DNA of 35,437 bases from CAZHTF01 sp964535305 (GTDB taxonomy: Bacteria; Planctomycetota; Phycisphaerae; UBA1845; Fen-1342). Positions within the stretch are counted from its first letter, which is position 1, and each line of letters starts with the position of its first letter. The stretch is taken from contig CAZHTF010000027.1 of the NCBI GenBank assembly GCA_964535305.1, positions 1 through 35,437 on the forward strand, in the 5' to 3' direction. Positions 23,662-31,167 of this stretch are shown here, piece after piece. The translations under genes and the position numbers were made by a program. The notes beneath the pieces are model-generated. The model did no database searches. It saw only the letters and a program-made list of their open reading frames with translations, and was not told the DNA's origin.

Positions 23662-25123
23662 ACGGCGAGTATGACGGCTGCTGCCGAGGCTCGCAATGCT
23701 TGTCCACGGCGCCGCGCCGCATCAATCCGCTCGCGGCAGCGTAGGTCATCATGCTCTGCGCCAGCAGCCTTCCTTCGCGCACGATCATTGTTGGCGCCGT
23801 CGTCAGCGGCATCGAGCTGCGGTTCAAGAGTCGCACACGATGCGTGACGCGCGGCTGCCGCAGCGCGCGGGCCAGCTCGGCCGCCTGCTCGCCGCTGACA
23901 TTGCAGGAGACCTCCGGCGGCGGCGCGAACGGCAGATGCAGCGCGAAGGCGTCGCTGTAGGGCAATTCGAACTCGGCCACCGGCGCCACCATGCGCTCGC
24001 CCTTGCGCAGCGTGACGCGCTCGAGCGTGAAGACGAACAGGTCCTCGTGCCGCGAAGCGCTTTCGATCTCCGGATTGAGCGCCTCGTGCAGCGCCGCGCC
24101 GTCTGCGCCGCCGGCGGGGCGGGGGCCGCGTTGCTCCGTCATGCGATACTGCGTCTGCGTCATGATCGAGTTCGAGAATGCTTGCCCCATGCGCTGGCTG
24201 GTTTGGAAGTACTGCGAGAGCTGCGCGGTGGAGTCCTGCAGGGCGATCGGGTCGAGCGTGTCCTTGAAAAAGAAGCTCGGCACGCCGATCACCAGGTGCA
24301 CGCTGGTGTCGTGCAGGTCTGCCAGCTCGTTGATCAACGTGGCCTGCAGCTTGACCTTGGCGTTGCCGGCGCCGTCGATCTCGACGCGGTAGCTCGGGAT
24401 CCAGCGCACGCCCTTCTGCAGATACACCAGCCCGACCTTGGCACGCGCCGCGGGCTGCTGCTTGCCCCAATCCAACTTCATCGTCAGCAGGCTGCGCGAG
24501 TCCTCGACCGGCAGCGTGCCGCCTGGCTCGCCCAGAAAGGTCAGGTCGCGAATCCGCTCCAACGGCAGCACTTTCGTCCCCTCCGGCAGCTTCAGCAGCA
24601 CCATGTTCGCCGCCGGCGGAGAAAGACTCGTGGTCTCGGCCTGCACCGCGCGCGACGCCGGTGCATCCGTCTTTGGCGGCTGCGTCGGCCGCCCGAGATT
24701 CACGCCGCGATAGCGCGGTCCGTCGTGCTCGTTGACGATCACCTCGGCGCCGATGTTGGCGTCCAGCAGTTCCGCGATCGTCATTGCCGTCCGTTGCGAT
24801 CGCACGATGCATTTGCCGGCCACGACCGCCTTCAGCCGGGCCCGCGCGTCGGCCGAATACGGCCAGAAGGTCCCGATCACCGGCGTCGGCAGCGTATCGA
24901 GCACCACGTCGCCTTCGGCGTTCACATCCATCTCACTCTCGTGCAGCACGAACGCGTGCCCATCCTTGAACACCGCCAACTCGCGCACCGGAATGCTGGT
25001 CAGCGCGCTGGCCTCGACCGGCGGCGGCCCGCTGCGCCCGACCACGCCCTTCTGCGCCAACACCGTCCCGCTCAGCACACCACTCAGCAACACCAACGCT
25101 CCGCCGCGCAACCATGTCGACAT
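23588..25123 (-). CDS. DUF4139-like secreted protein, apparently C-terminally truncated
   Basis: The 511-residue protein has a signal peptide (residues 1-25, ending 'TVLAQ') and the layout of DUF4139-type proteins: 'LAVFKDGHAFVLHE', 'VGLVYLQKGVRWIPSYRVEI', 'QATLINELADLHDTSVHLVIG', and a beta-rich region ending 'MIVREGRLLAQSMMTYAAASG'. ATG 25123 is supported by GGGAGG seven bases upstream. The last ~45 residues ('RRGAVDKHCEPRQ...') are low-complexity and unlike the rest, and the usual C-terminal beta domain appears absent. The frame overlaps mntR by 74 bases. I read it as a gene cut short near 23720 by deletion (inference). Function unknown; possibly an envelope adhesion or assembly protein. 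Confidence 0.7.
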   Translation of the reverse strand: MSTWLRGGALVLLSGVLSGTVLAQKGVVGRSGPPPVEASALTSIPVRELAVFKDGHAFVLHESEMDVNAEGDVVLDTLPTPVIGTFWPYSADARARLKAVVAGKCIVRSQRTAMTIAELLDANIGAEVIVNEHDGPRYRGVNLGRPTQPPKTDAPASRAVQAETTSLSPPAANMVLLKLPEGTKVLPLERIRDLTFLGEPGGTLPVEDSRSLLTMKLDWGKQQPAARAKVGLVYLQKGVRWIPSYRVEIDGAGNAKVKLQATLINELADLHDTSVHLVIGVPSFFFKDTLDPIALQDSTAQLSQYFQTSQRMGQAFSNSIMTQTQYRMTEQRGPRPAGGADGAALHEALNPEIESASRHEDLFVFTLERVTLRKGERMVAPVAEFELPYSDAFALHLPFAPPPEVSCNVSGEQAAELARALRQPRVTHRVRLLNRSSMPLTTAPTMIVREGRLLAQSMMTYAAASGLMRRGAVDKHCEPRQQPSYSPCGAEAACNQTAPQAAKQRRGPCST

Positions 25124-25436
25124 CACAAAACCTCCCGGGCAGGTGGCTGCGGACGCGGCTCCCAAAATCACGCCGACTGGGTGCGTCCGCGCAGCTCCGC
25201 ACCATTGTGAGTATTCCGCGCGTAATGGGCCGGTTCTGTAAAACGTGTGTAACAGGACTGTCGCAGAATTGAATCGCGCCGCAGCGTGCGCAGCGCCGCG
25301 GCGTGCGCTCAGACGCGTGCTGCCGATGAACGCCTCAGATGGGCAAGCGCGCGGCAGTTCGACCGTCGGCGGCGTGCAGCCCGCGGCGTGAACGATCCGC
25401 GCACGCGCTTCGGCGTACTCTGCTCAAATTCGCGGC

Positions 25437-26633
25437 CTAGCGATCCGCATCCGCCGGCAATTCCGCCACCAGAACGGTCACATCGTCTGCCGGGTTCAGG
25501 GACCCCTCCTGATGATCCAGGTGGCTGCGCAGCGCGTCGATGAAGCCGTTCCCGTCCAGCTTGCACCACTCCAGCAGCGTCGGCGTAAAGACCGTTCGCG
25601 CGGCGTGCGCTTCGCGACCACTGATCAGCAAGTCCTCGATGCCGTCGGTGTAGAAGATGATCTTCTCGCCCGGCTGGAGCTGCACCGTCTGCTGCTCAAA
25701 ATCCGCGCACAATTCGGCGATGCCCAGCAAGCCCCCGACGGGCGCAAGCTCGCGCGGCGTGCCGTCTGCCGCGACGTGCAGCGGATACGGATGCCCGCCG
25801 CGCGCGACCGTGAAGCGCAGCGTGTCGAGCTCGACGATCCCGTACGCCGCTGTCACGAACTGGCAATCCGGCAGCTTCTGCCGCGCGATGCACTCGTTGA
25901 AGCCTGCGATCGCCTCGGCGGGCGTCAACAGCCGCACGTCGGCCCCCTGCCCCGAACGCGTCTTGAGCGACTGCCGCAGGAACATCGTCATCAGGGCCGC
26001 GGCCGTCCCGTGCCCCATCGCGTCCGCGATGAAGAGCGCCACATGCCCGGCGTCCAACTGGATGATGTCGTAGATGTCGCCGCTCACCCAGCTCGCCGGG
26101 CGAAATAACGTCGCAAATCGCAGCGGCGGCGTATGCGGCACCACCCGCGGCATGAAATCACGTTGCAGCCGGCCCGCCAGCCGCATCTCCTGATCGATCT
26201 CGCCGAAATAGCGATCGAGCTGCTTGCCCAGCCGCGTCAGGTCGCGGATTTCCGCGTCCATGCGGCGGATCATGGGCGCCACCTGCGCCAGACTCGCCAG
26301 TCGGCCGGCGACTTCATCGGCGTTCGCGTCGAGCCCGACGGATTGCATCAGTCCTTCGCCGCCGATCAGGCGGGCGGCGCTCGGCTCGCCCCACACCAAC
26401 GTCGCCACGTTGGATTCGCTTAGCGCTCGCAGCAGACCCTGGAGCTGGTCCAACTCGCGCTGGCTGCTCTCCAACACGCACAAGACGGCGCTGGCCGTGC
26501 CGAACGCCGCCTGGTTGAACACGCCGCCAGGATGCAGGCAGGTGGCACTCAGCCCGCGCCGACCAAGCAGCTCTACCCACTGACTCGCACGATTCGCCGC
26601 GTCCAGCACCAGCACCTGCGGATGTGTCGACAT
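25437..26633 (-). CDS. SpoIIE/RsbU-type PP2C phosphatase with receiver-like N-terminus
   Basis: The 398-residue protein has three parts. Residues 1-115 resemble a response-regulator receiver ('QVLVLDAANRASQWVELLGRRG', 'SAVLCVLESS', 'ATLVWGE') but lack the phospho-acceptor Asp at the expected strand end. Residues 120-160 form a coiled linker ('DAEIRDLTRLGKQLDRYFGEIDQEM'). Residues 160-395 are the PPM/SpoIIE phosphatase, with 'ASWVSGDIYDI', 'VALFIADAMGHGTAAALMT', 'ARGGHPYPL', 'IIFYTDGIEDLL' and 'ADDVTVLV'. Metal-binding Asp residues are intact. Such enzymes dephosphorylate anti-anti-sigma factors in partner-switching; no partner gene is visible here. Confidence 0.9.
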   Translation of the reverse strand: MSTHPQVLVLDAANRASQWVELLGRRGLSATCLHPGGVFNQAAFGTASAVLCVLESSQRELDQLQGLLRALSESNVATLVWGEPSAARLIGGEGLMQSVGLDANADEVAGRLASLAQVAPMIRRMDAEIRDLTRLGKQLDRYFGEIDQEMRLAGRLQRDFMPRVVPHTPPLRFATLFRPASWVSGDIYDIIQLDAGHVALFIADAMGHGTAAALMTMFLRQSLKTRSGQGADVRLLTPAEAIAGFNECIARQKLPDCQFVTAAYGIVELDTLRFTVARGGHPYPLHVAADGTPRELAPVGGLLGIAELCADFEQQTVQLQPGEKIIFYTDGIEDLLISGREAHAARTVFTPTLLEWCKLDGNGFIDALRSHLDHQEGSLNPADDVTVLVAELPADADR

Positions 26634-26717
26634 GGCAGAACGCTCCCGCTCCCGGAGCGCATTTGCTGCGCCCGCTCGGTTGGATTCCGTCTCTCGCTGC
26701 GGTAGCGCTTCGTGCGT

Positions 26718-27242
26718 CTAAGGCGTGGCCTTGAATAGCTCTTGCGGAATCTGCAGCCGATCGCCAACCTTCACGCCCAGCCGCGCGAACGACCCGGCCT
26801 TCATCTCCAGCGCAAACAGAACCGGCTCATCCGAAGGGAAATTCTGCAGAGTCAGCGGCGGCATGGTCCAGATCTTCGCGATCGTCCCATCGCGCCGCGC
26901 ATACGCGATATCCAGCGATGTGATCGTGTTGCGCATCCAGAAGAACAGCTCCTGCTCTCTGGGAAACACGAACAGCATGCCCTGATCGTCCGCGATCTCG
27001 CTCTCCGGCACGAACATCAGGCCCTCTTCGCGGACCTCCGGCGTCGCGGCCACCCAGACGCGCAGCGGCTGCCCGTTGACCGAAATCGCCGAGGTTTTCA
27101 GCGAATCCAGTGGGAAGCGCCGCTGCGCCGCGCTGCCGCGGGCGGTATTCGCATCTTCGGACGAGCCGCCGATGCAGCCGATGGGCGAAAACCCGATCAT
27201 CCACGTTCCCAGAATCAGCATGAGCGTGCCAGTTCGTTTCAA
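26718..27242 (-). CDS. DUF192 lipoprotein
   Basis: The 174-residue protein has a lipoprotein signal (lipobox SPIGC, Cys23) followed by the DUF192 domain: 'VWVAATPEVREEGLMFV', 'GMLFVFPREQELFFWMRNTITSLDIAYARRDGTI', 'LFALEMKAGSFARLGVKVGDRL'. DUF192 proteins are small envelope proteins of unknown function. The gene is 84 bp upstream of the phosphatase on the same strand, and is divergent from truB (171 bp between). Confidence 0.9.
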   Translation of the reverse strand: MKRTGTLMLILGTWMIGFSPIGCIGGSSEDANTARGSAAQRRFPLDSLKTSAISVNGQPLRVWVAATPEVREEGLMFVPESEIADDQGMLFVFPREQELFFWMRNTITSLDIAYARRDGTIAKIWTMPPLTLQNFPSDEPVLFALEMKAGSFARLGVKVGDRLQIPQELFKATP

Positions 27243-27413
27243 AGCTGCGCCTCCAGATGATCGACAATCTTATCGTCCGCTCACGCCGCGGCCAAAAATC
27301 TTGCGCTCGGATCGTCCCGCGGCGGGTCAGCCCGCGTGGGCACAACCCGCCTGCGGAGCGCCGGAAGCGATTTTCTTCAAACGCGCCCACCAGCTACAGT
27401 TCGCGGTCAGATC

Positions 27414-28115
27414 ATGGACGGCCTGCTGAATCTCTACAAGCCAACCGGCATCACCAGCGCCAAAGCCCTCTATCGCGTTCGCGCGCTGACCGGGCAGCGA
27501 AAAAGCGGCCACGCCGGCACGCTCGACCCGGCCGCCGAAGGCGTGCTGATTCTCTGCCTGGGCAAGGCGACGAAACTGGTCGAACGCTTGATGACGGCCC
27601 GCAAGTGCTACCACGCGGCGGCGCGGCTGGATGTCACCAGCAGCAGCTTCGATTCCGACCGCGCGTTGGAACACGTGCCGATCGAGCGCATTCCGAGCGC
27701 GGCCGAGCTGCACGCCGTCTGCGCCGCGCTGATCGGGCGGATTCAGCAGATTCCGCCGGCGGTGAGCGCGCTGAAAGTACAGGGGCGGCCGGCGTACAAG
27801 CTGGAGCGGGCCGGGAAGGCCGTCGAGCTGGCGCCGCGCTGGGTCGAGGTCTACGCGCTGCGCGTAACGCGCTACGAATGGCCGCTGCTCGAATTCGAAA
27901 CCGAATGCGGCCGCGGGACGTACATCCGCGCGCTCATTCGGGACATCGGCGCGGCCCTGCACGTCGGCGGGTGCTTGAGCGGACTTGTTCGAACCGCGAT
28001 CGGGAAATTCACGGCGGCGGATGCCTGGACGCTCGAGGCGCTGCGCGAGCCCGGCGCACCACAGCGCGCCCTGATCTCGATGGAGCGCGCCCAGGCGCTG
28101 CTGGGCGAACTGTAG
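27414..28115 (+). CDS. truB: tRNA pseudouridine(55) synthase TruB
   Basis: The 233-residue enzyme makes pseudouridine-55 in the T-loop of tRNAs. It has 'LLNLYKPTGITSAKAL', the catalytic motif 'GHAGTLDPAAEGVLILCLGKATKL' with Asp38, 'QQIPPAVSALKVQGRPAYKLERAG' and 'CGRGTYIRALIRDIGAAL'. It lacks a full PUA domain, as in shorter TruB forms. ATG 27414 has no clear ribosome site; an upstream extension to 27336 is less likely. It is convergent with the desaturase gene. Confidence 0.96.
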   Translation: MDGLLNLYKPTGITSAKALYRVRALTGQRKSGHAGTLDPAAEGVLILCLGKATKLVERLMTARKCYHAAARLDVTSSSFDSDRALEHVPIERIPSAAELHAVCAALIGRIQQIPPAVSALKVQGRPAYKLERAGKAVELAPRWVEVYALRVTRYEWPLLEFETECGRGTYIRALIRDIGAALHVGGCLSGLVRTAIGKFTAADAWTLEALREPGAPQRALISMERAQALLGEL

Positions 28116-28174
28116 ACCTGAAGCGCCCGCGAACGATCACGCCGCGGCGGCAAGATTTCCGGCAGCGCCGTCGC

Positions 28175-29155
28175 TTACTTGCGGATCCGCAGCGAATCCA
28201 GCGCGTTTCGCGAAGGCAGCCGCACGCGCCACGCCAACCCGCACAGCTCCAGCCCGCGGATCAGCGCGTAGCTCCCGTCGAATTGCCACCAGCGCAGCCC
28301 GTGCCGCGCCGAGGTCGGAAACGCGTGGTGGTTGTTGTGCCAGCCTTCGCCCATCGCCAGCAGGCCGAAGATCGCGTTGTTTCGGCTCTCATCGCGGCTG
28401 GCGTAATCCCGCGCGCCCCAAAGATGACAAACCGAGTTGATGCTCCAGGTGACGTGGTGCGTGAAACCCATCCGCACCAACCCGCCCCACAAAAAACCCG
28501 TCAGTGCGCCGTACCAGCTCTGCGTCACCAGCCCGCCGATCACGCCCGGCAGCACCAGCCCGAGAGCGACCCAGAATACGAACCAATCGCTGATTCGCCG
28601 CAGGCCCGCGTCCTGTTGCAGATCGAGCACGTAGCGGCCCAGCGCCCGCGGATTGAGGCTCATCATCCAGCCGATGTGCGCGTGCCAGAAACCGCGTAGC
28701 ACGGCGCCCACACCCTCGCCGTGGCCGTGCGGCGAGTGCGGATCCTCGGCTTCGTCGCTGTGCTGATGATGTCGACGGTGATTCGCGGTCCAGACCAGCA
28801 GCGGCCCCTGCGTGGCCATCGAGCCCATCACGCCCAGCAGCAACTCGATCGGCCGCACGGTTTCAAACGAGCGATGCGTGAACAGCCGATGAAAGCCGAT
28901 CGTGATGCCCAGTCCGGTGATCTGGTACATGACGAAGAAAAGCACCAGATCCAGGATCGAGAGTCCTGTGCCCCACGCCAGCCAGATCGCGGTCGCCAAT
29001 CCGAGCAGCGGAATGATCACCAGCCCGAGCACGACCGCCCTCTGGACGGCGGATGTTTTCTTGAATTGCGCCGCGCCCGCATCGGGCGACAGCACCTCCG
29101 GCGGTGCGACACACACGTCCGAAGCGACGCTGCCCGACAGTGCGGGTTGCGACAT
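28175..29155 (-). CDS. Acyl-CoA/fatty-acid desaturase (delta-9 type)
   Basis: The 326-residue di-iron membrane enzyme inserts a double bond into acyl chains. The three His boxes are present: HRLFTH, 'NHRRHHQHSD' and 'EGWHNNHHAFP', separated by four to five membrane helices. This is the stearoyl-CoA desaturase layout. ATG 29155 is chosen since GGGAG (29163-29167) lies seven bases upstream; the longer form from 29218 has no support. It lies downstream of the RRM gene, separated by a strong hairpin, and could help membranes adapt to cold (inference). Confidence 0.94.
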   Translation of the reverse strand: MSQPALSGSVASDVCVAPPEVLSPDAGAAQFKKTSAVQRAVVLGLVIIPLLGLATAIWLAWGTGLSILDLVLFFVMYQITGLGITIGFHRLFTHRSFETVRPIELLLGVMGSMATQGPLLVWTANHRRHHQHSDEAEDPHSPHGHGEGVGAVLRGFWHAHIGWMMSLNPRALGRYVLDLQQDAGLRRISDWFVFWVALGLVLPGVIGGLVTQSWYGALTGFLWGGLVRMGFTHHVTWSINSVCHLWGARDYASRDESRNNAIFGLLAMGEGWHNNHHAFPTSARHGLRWWQFDGSYALIRGLELCGLAWRVRLPSRNALDSLRIRK

Positions 29156-29344
29156 CAAAGGTCTCCCAGACGATCCGCAGATCGCGAAGACAGAACGGCC
29201 GTCTGCGCTGAGCCACATGGCGCAGCGTTTAGACTAGGCCGACAAATCGAGCATCAGATCGATCGCGCGAGTGACGACAATTGACCGCGCCACACTCGCC
29301 GGATCAATCTCTTGCGCCAAACAGGTAAGTCCGAGGCAAGGCAG

Positions 29345-29376
29345 CGCCAGGGGCCGCGAGCTTGCGACCCCTGGCG
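29345..29376 (-). terminator. Hairpin terminator after the RRM gene
   Basis: CGCCAGGGG (29345-29353) and CCCCTGGCG (29368-29376) form a perfect 9-bp stem with a 14-base loop, starting 14 bases after the RRM stop. There is no U-tract, so termination may be weak or Rho-assisted; it could also protect the RRM mRNA 3' end. Confidence 0.6.
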
Positions 29377-29390
29377 ATGATCATCCGAGG

Positions 29391-29747
29391 TTACCAACGA
29401 CGTCCGCCGCCGCCCCCACCGCCACCACCGCCGCCGCCGTAGCCGCCGCGGCCACCTCGGCCGCCGCCACCGCCGCCGCCGCCCCCGCCGCCGGTGCTGG
29501 CCTTGGGCTTGGCTTCGTTGACGGTGAGTGTACGGCCATCGTGCTGCTGGCCATTGAGCGCAGCGATTGCGGCCTGGGCTTCTTGGGGCGAGCTCATCTC
29601 GACGAACCCGAAGCCCTTGCTGCGGCCGGTGTCACGATCCGTGATCACCTGGGCCGACTCGACGACGCCGTGCGCGCCGAACAGTTGTTCGAGGTCTGCA
29701 CCGGTCACCGAGTAGCTCAGATTTCCGACATACAACTTCTTGCCCAT
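29391..29747 (-). CDS. RRM RNA-binding protein with glycine-rich tail
   Basis: The 118-residue protein has one RNA recognition motif (residues 4-80) with RNP2 LYVGNL (5-10) and RNP1 KGFGFVEM (44-51). The tail of about 35 residues is almost pure Gly with RGG and YGG units and ends RRW. This resembles cyanobacterial Rbp proteins and eukaryotic glycine-rich RNA-binding proteins, often cold-induced. It probably binds single-stranded RNA as a chaperone. ATG 29747 follows AGGAG seven bases upstream (29754-29758). A structured leader precedes it, and a strong hairpin follows. Confidence 0.95.
   Translation of the reverse strand: MGKKLYVGNLSYSVTGADLEQLFGAHGVVESAQVITDRDTGRSKGFGFVEMSSPQEAQAAIAALNGQQHDGRTLTVNEAKPKASTGGGGGGGGGGGRGGRGGYGGGGGGGGGGGGRRW
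29400..29493. repeat. GGN-repeat tract encoding the glycine-rich tail
   Basis: On the minus strand this is a run of GGC/GGT/GGG codons interrupted by CGN and TAC. Such low-complexity tracts can change length by slippage. Confidence 0.85.
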
Positions 29748-29770
29748 GAAAGACTCCTGTCCTGGGCGCT

Positions 29771-29822
29771 TGACCCGTGCCGATCCTTTCCGGGTCAGTT
29801 GGAAAGGGGCCAACCGTGGCCC
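29771..29822 (-). promoter_or_regulatory. Structured 5' leader of the RRM gene (competing hairpins / possible pseudoknot)
   Basis: Four pairings overlap: TGACCCG/CGGGTCA (29771-29777/29791-29797), CCTTTC/GAAAGG (29785-29790/29802-29807), GTTGG/CCAAC (29798-29802/29810-29814) and GGGCCA/TGGCCC (29807-29812/29817-29822). The first two interleave like an H-type pseudoknot, or are alternatives. They end about 13 bases before the Shine-Dalgarno, so they could gate translation. Confidence 0.5.
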
Positions 29823-29909
29823 ACAGGTAGGAACAGGCGATCGAGGCAAGAAGATCGTTGCGAAGGCAAAGGCTTCAAAGCCGGTCGTCGGATCCACCTA
29901 ATCAGCGGG

Positions 29910-29938
29910 AGCATAGCGTCGAGCCCCGGGCAACGCAA
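29910..29938 (-). promoter_or_regulatory. Candidate promoter of the RRM gene
   Basis: On the minus strand, TTGCGT (29938-29933), 17 bases and TATGCT (29915-29910). It would give a leader of roughly 155 nt. Both boxes are partial matches. Confidence 0.35.
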
Positions 29939-29969
29939 ATTTCTGTCAAGCAGATTCCCGGACGTTCGC

Positions 29970-29975
29970 TATACT
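29970..29975 (+). promoter_or_regulatory. Candidate -10 box of the coiled-coil protein gene
   Basis: TATACT (five of six) lies 61 bases before ATG 30036. No good -35 is visible at standard spacing. Confidence 0.3.
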
Positions 29976-30035
29976 TCGCTTCGGCAGGGAGCTCGCTTAC
30001 ATCTCCGATCGTCGCAAAGTACAGGGAGGTACTTC

Positions 30036-30785
30036 ATGTCTGCCGCCGTCTCATTCTGGCAACGGTTGGGTCACGCTTTTCGTCATGGTCCCACAAACGG
30101 ATACTCGACACGCCCCGGAAACGGGCCGGCCGACGAGCGCGCCGGCCTGAACGAGCTCGTCCGCGTCGCGAAGAACCCAAATACGTCCGGCGTCGACACC
30201 GGCGGCGGCGGCTTCTGGCGCAAGCCGCGCGACCTCGAAGCCCGCGAACGCGTCGGGGCCCTGGTCGAGAGTATCCAGAAACACTTCGATCGGCACGACG
30301 AACGCAGTGCACAGCTCGCCGCTTCGGTCGAGCGCATGGCCGGAATCCTCGAGCAGCTGGCCGACGCGCAGCGGCGTCAGGGCGAATCGCTCGCCGGCAT
30401 TGCCGCCTCCGCCGACGCCACCACGCGGCACACCGCGGCACTCTCGGCCTCGCTGCTCGAGCTGCCCGCCGCCGTCGGCTCGCAGGCCGATGCGGTTCGC
30501 GGCGTCGCCAAGCGGCTCGAGAGCTCCAACGAAACACAAATGCACCTCGCGCACACGCTGCATCGCTTCGGCGGCGCGGTCGATGCGCTCCGCGAATCCG
30601 GTCAGCTTCAGGTGCAGTCGCTGGAGCGCATGACCGCAGCCGAAAATCGCCAGAGCGACGCGCTGACGGGCATGGCCCGCACACACAGCCGCTGGATGCT
30701 GATCGGCGGCATCGCAATCTGCGCGCTCGCGCTCGCCGCGACCGTGATGCTCGGCATCACAGTGACTTTGCTACTGACGCGCTGA
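30036..30785 (+). CDS. Coiled-coil protein with C-terminal membrane anchor
   Basis: I do not recognise this family. The 249-residue protein has a short basic head, a Gly-rich linker (about 50-62), then a long helical region (about 68-220) rich in Ala, Glu, Gln, Arg and Ser with heptad-like spacing. One helix at the very C-terminus ('WMLIGGIAICALALAATVMLGITVTLLLTR') would anchor it. The helical part resembles methyl-accepting chemotaxis and tail-anchored scaffold stalks but lacks their conserved hairpin. The start is set by GGGAGGT six bases before ATG. It is divergent from the RRM gene. Confidence 0.8.
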   Translation: MSAAVSFWQRLGHAFRHGPTNGYSTRPGNGPADERAGLNELVRVAKNPNTSGVDTGGGGFWRKPRDLEARERVGALVESIQKHFDRHDERSAQLAASVERMAGILEQLADAQRRQGESLAGIAASADATTRHTAALSASLLELPAAVGSQADAVRGVAKRLESSNETQMHLAHTLHRFGGAVDALRESGQLQVQSLERMTAAENRQSDALTGMARTHSRWMLIGGIAICALALAATVMLGITVTLLLTR

Positions 30786-30903
30786 GCCGCGCGCGTGTGC
30801 GCGTCACGACTTGGATGGTGCGCAGCGCTGCCGCGCCAGAGTCAGAGCGCGAAGCGCCGGCGACGCGGGCAGAATCGCGCGGTTCGCGCGAATCGTCGCA
30901 GCG

Positions 30904-31116
30904 TCAGTGCCGCCGGTCGGCGTCATTGGGTGGGAGCGCGTTGGGCATGTCCGTCCGTTCCTCGGGCGCGAGGTCGCGCTCGATCGCGTATCCGCCGTAC
31001 AGCCATTTGCCCAGGTCGACCAGTTGGCAGCGCGGGCTGCAGAAGGGGTAGTGTCGCGGCGGCTCGCCCGCGACTTCCACCGACTTGCCGCAAAGCGCGC
31101 AGGCGTATCTAGTCAT
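30904..31116 (-). CDS. yacG: YacG-like zinc-binding DNA gyrase inhibitor
   Basis: The 70-residue protein has the four-Cys zinc site of YacG: 'CALCGKSV' (C6xxC9) and 'PFCSPRCQLVDLGKWLYGGYAI' (C26xxxC30). In E. coli YacG binds GyrB and blocks gyrase. The C-terminal 20 residues are acidic and Pro-rich. It lies 51 bp downstream of the sigma-factor gene on the same strand, whereas it is often found near coaE in proteobacteria. Confidence 0.9.
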   Translation of the reverse strand: MTRYACALCGKSVEVAGEPPRHYPFCSPRCQLVDLGKWLYGGYAIERDLAPEERTDMPNALPPNDADRRH

Positions 31117-31167
31117 GAACGTGTGCCGCGACGGGCCGCGATGAAATGCGAATCGGGTCGCGCTGCG

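Noticed and set aside
23696..25210. Long plus-strand frame opposite the DUF4139-like gene
   Set aside because: Typical antisense composition (His/Arg/Gln-rich). The minus strand has a signal peptide and a good ribosome site.
25205..25260. TGTAA direct repeats and a weak promoter upstream of the DUF4139-like gene
   Set aside because: Repeat units are short and the -10/-35 matches poor, so no call is made.
29271..30035. Upstream extension of the coiled-coil gene through the Gly-repeat region
   Set aside because: It is the antisense of the RRM gene. GGGAGGT and ATG 30036 fix the real start.
30790..30803. CGCGC-GTGT-GCGCG hairpin after the coiled-coil gene
   Set aside because: A 5-bp GC stem is common by chance at this base composition and no T-tract follows.
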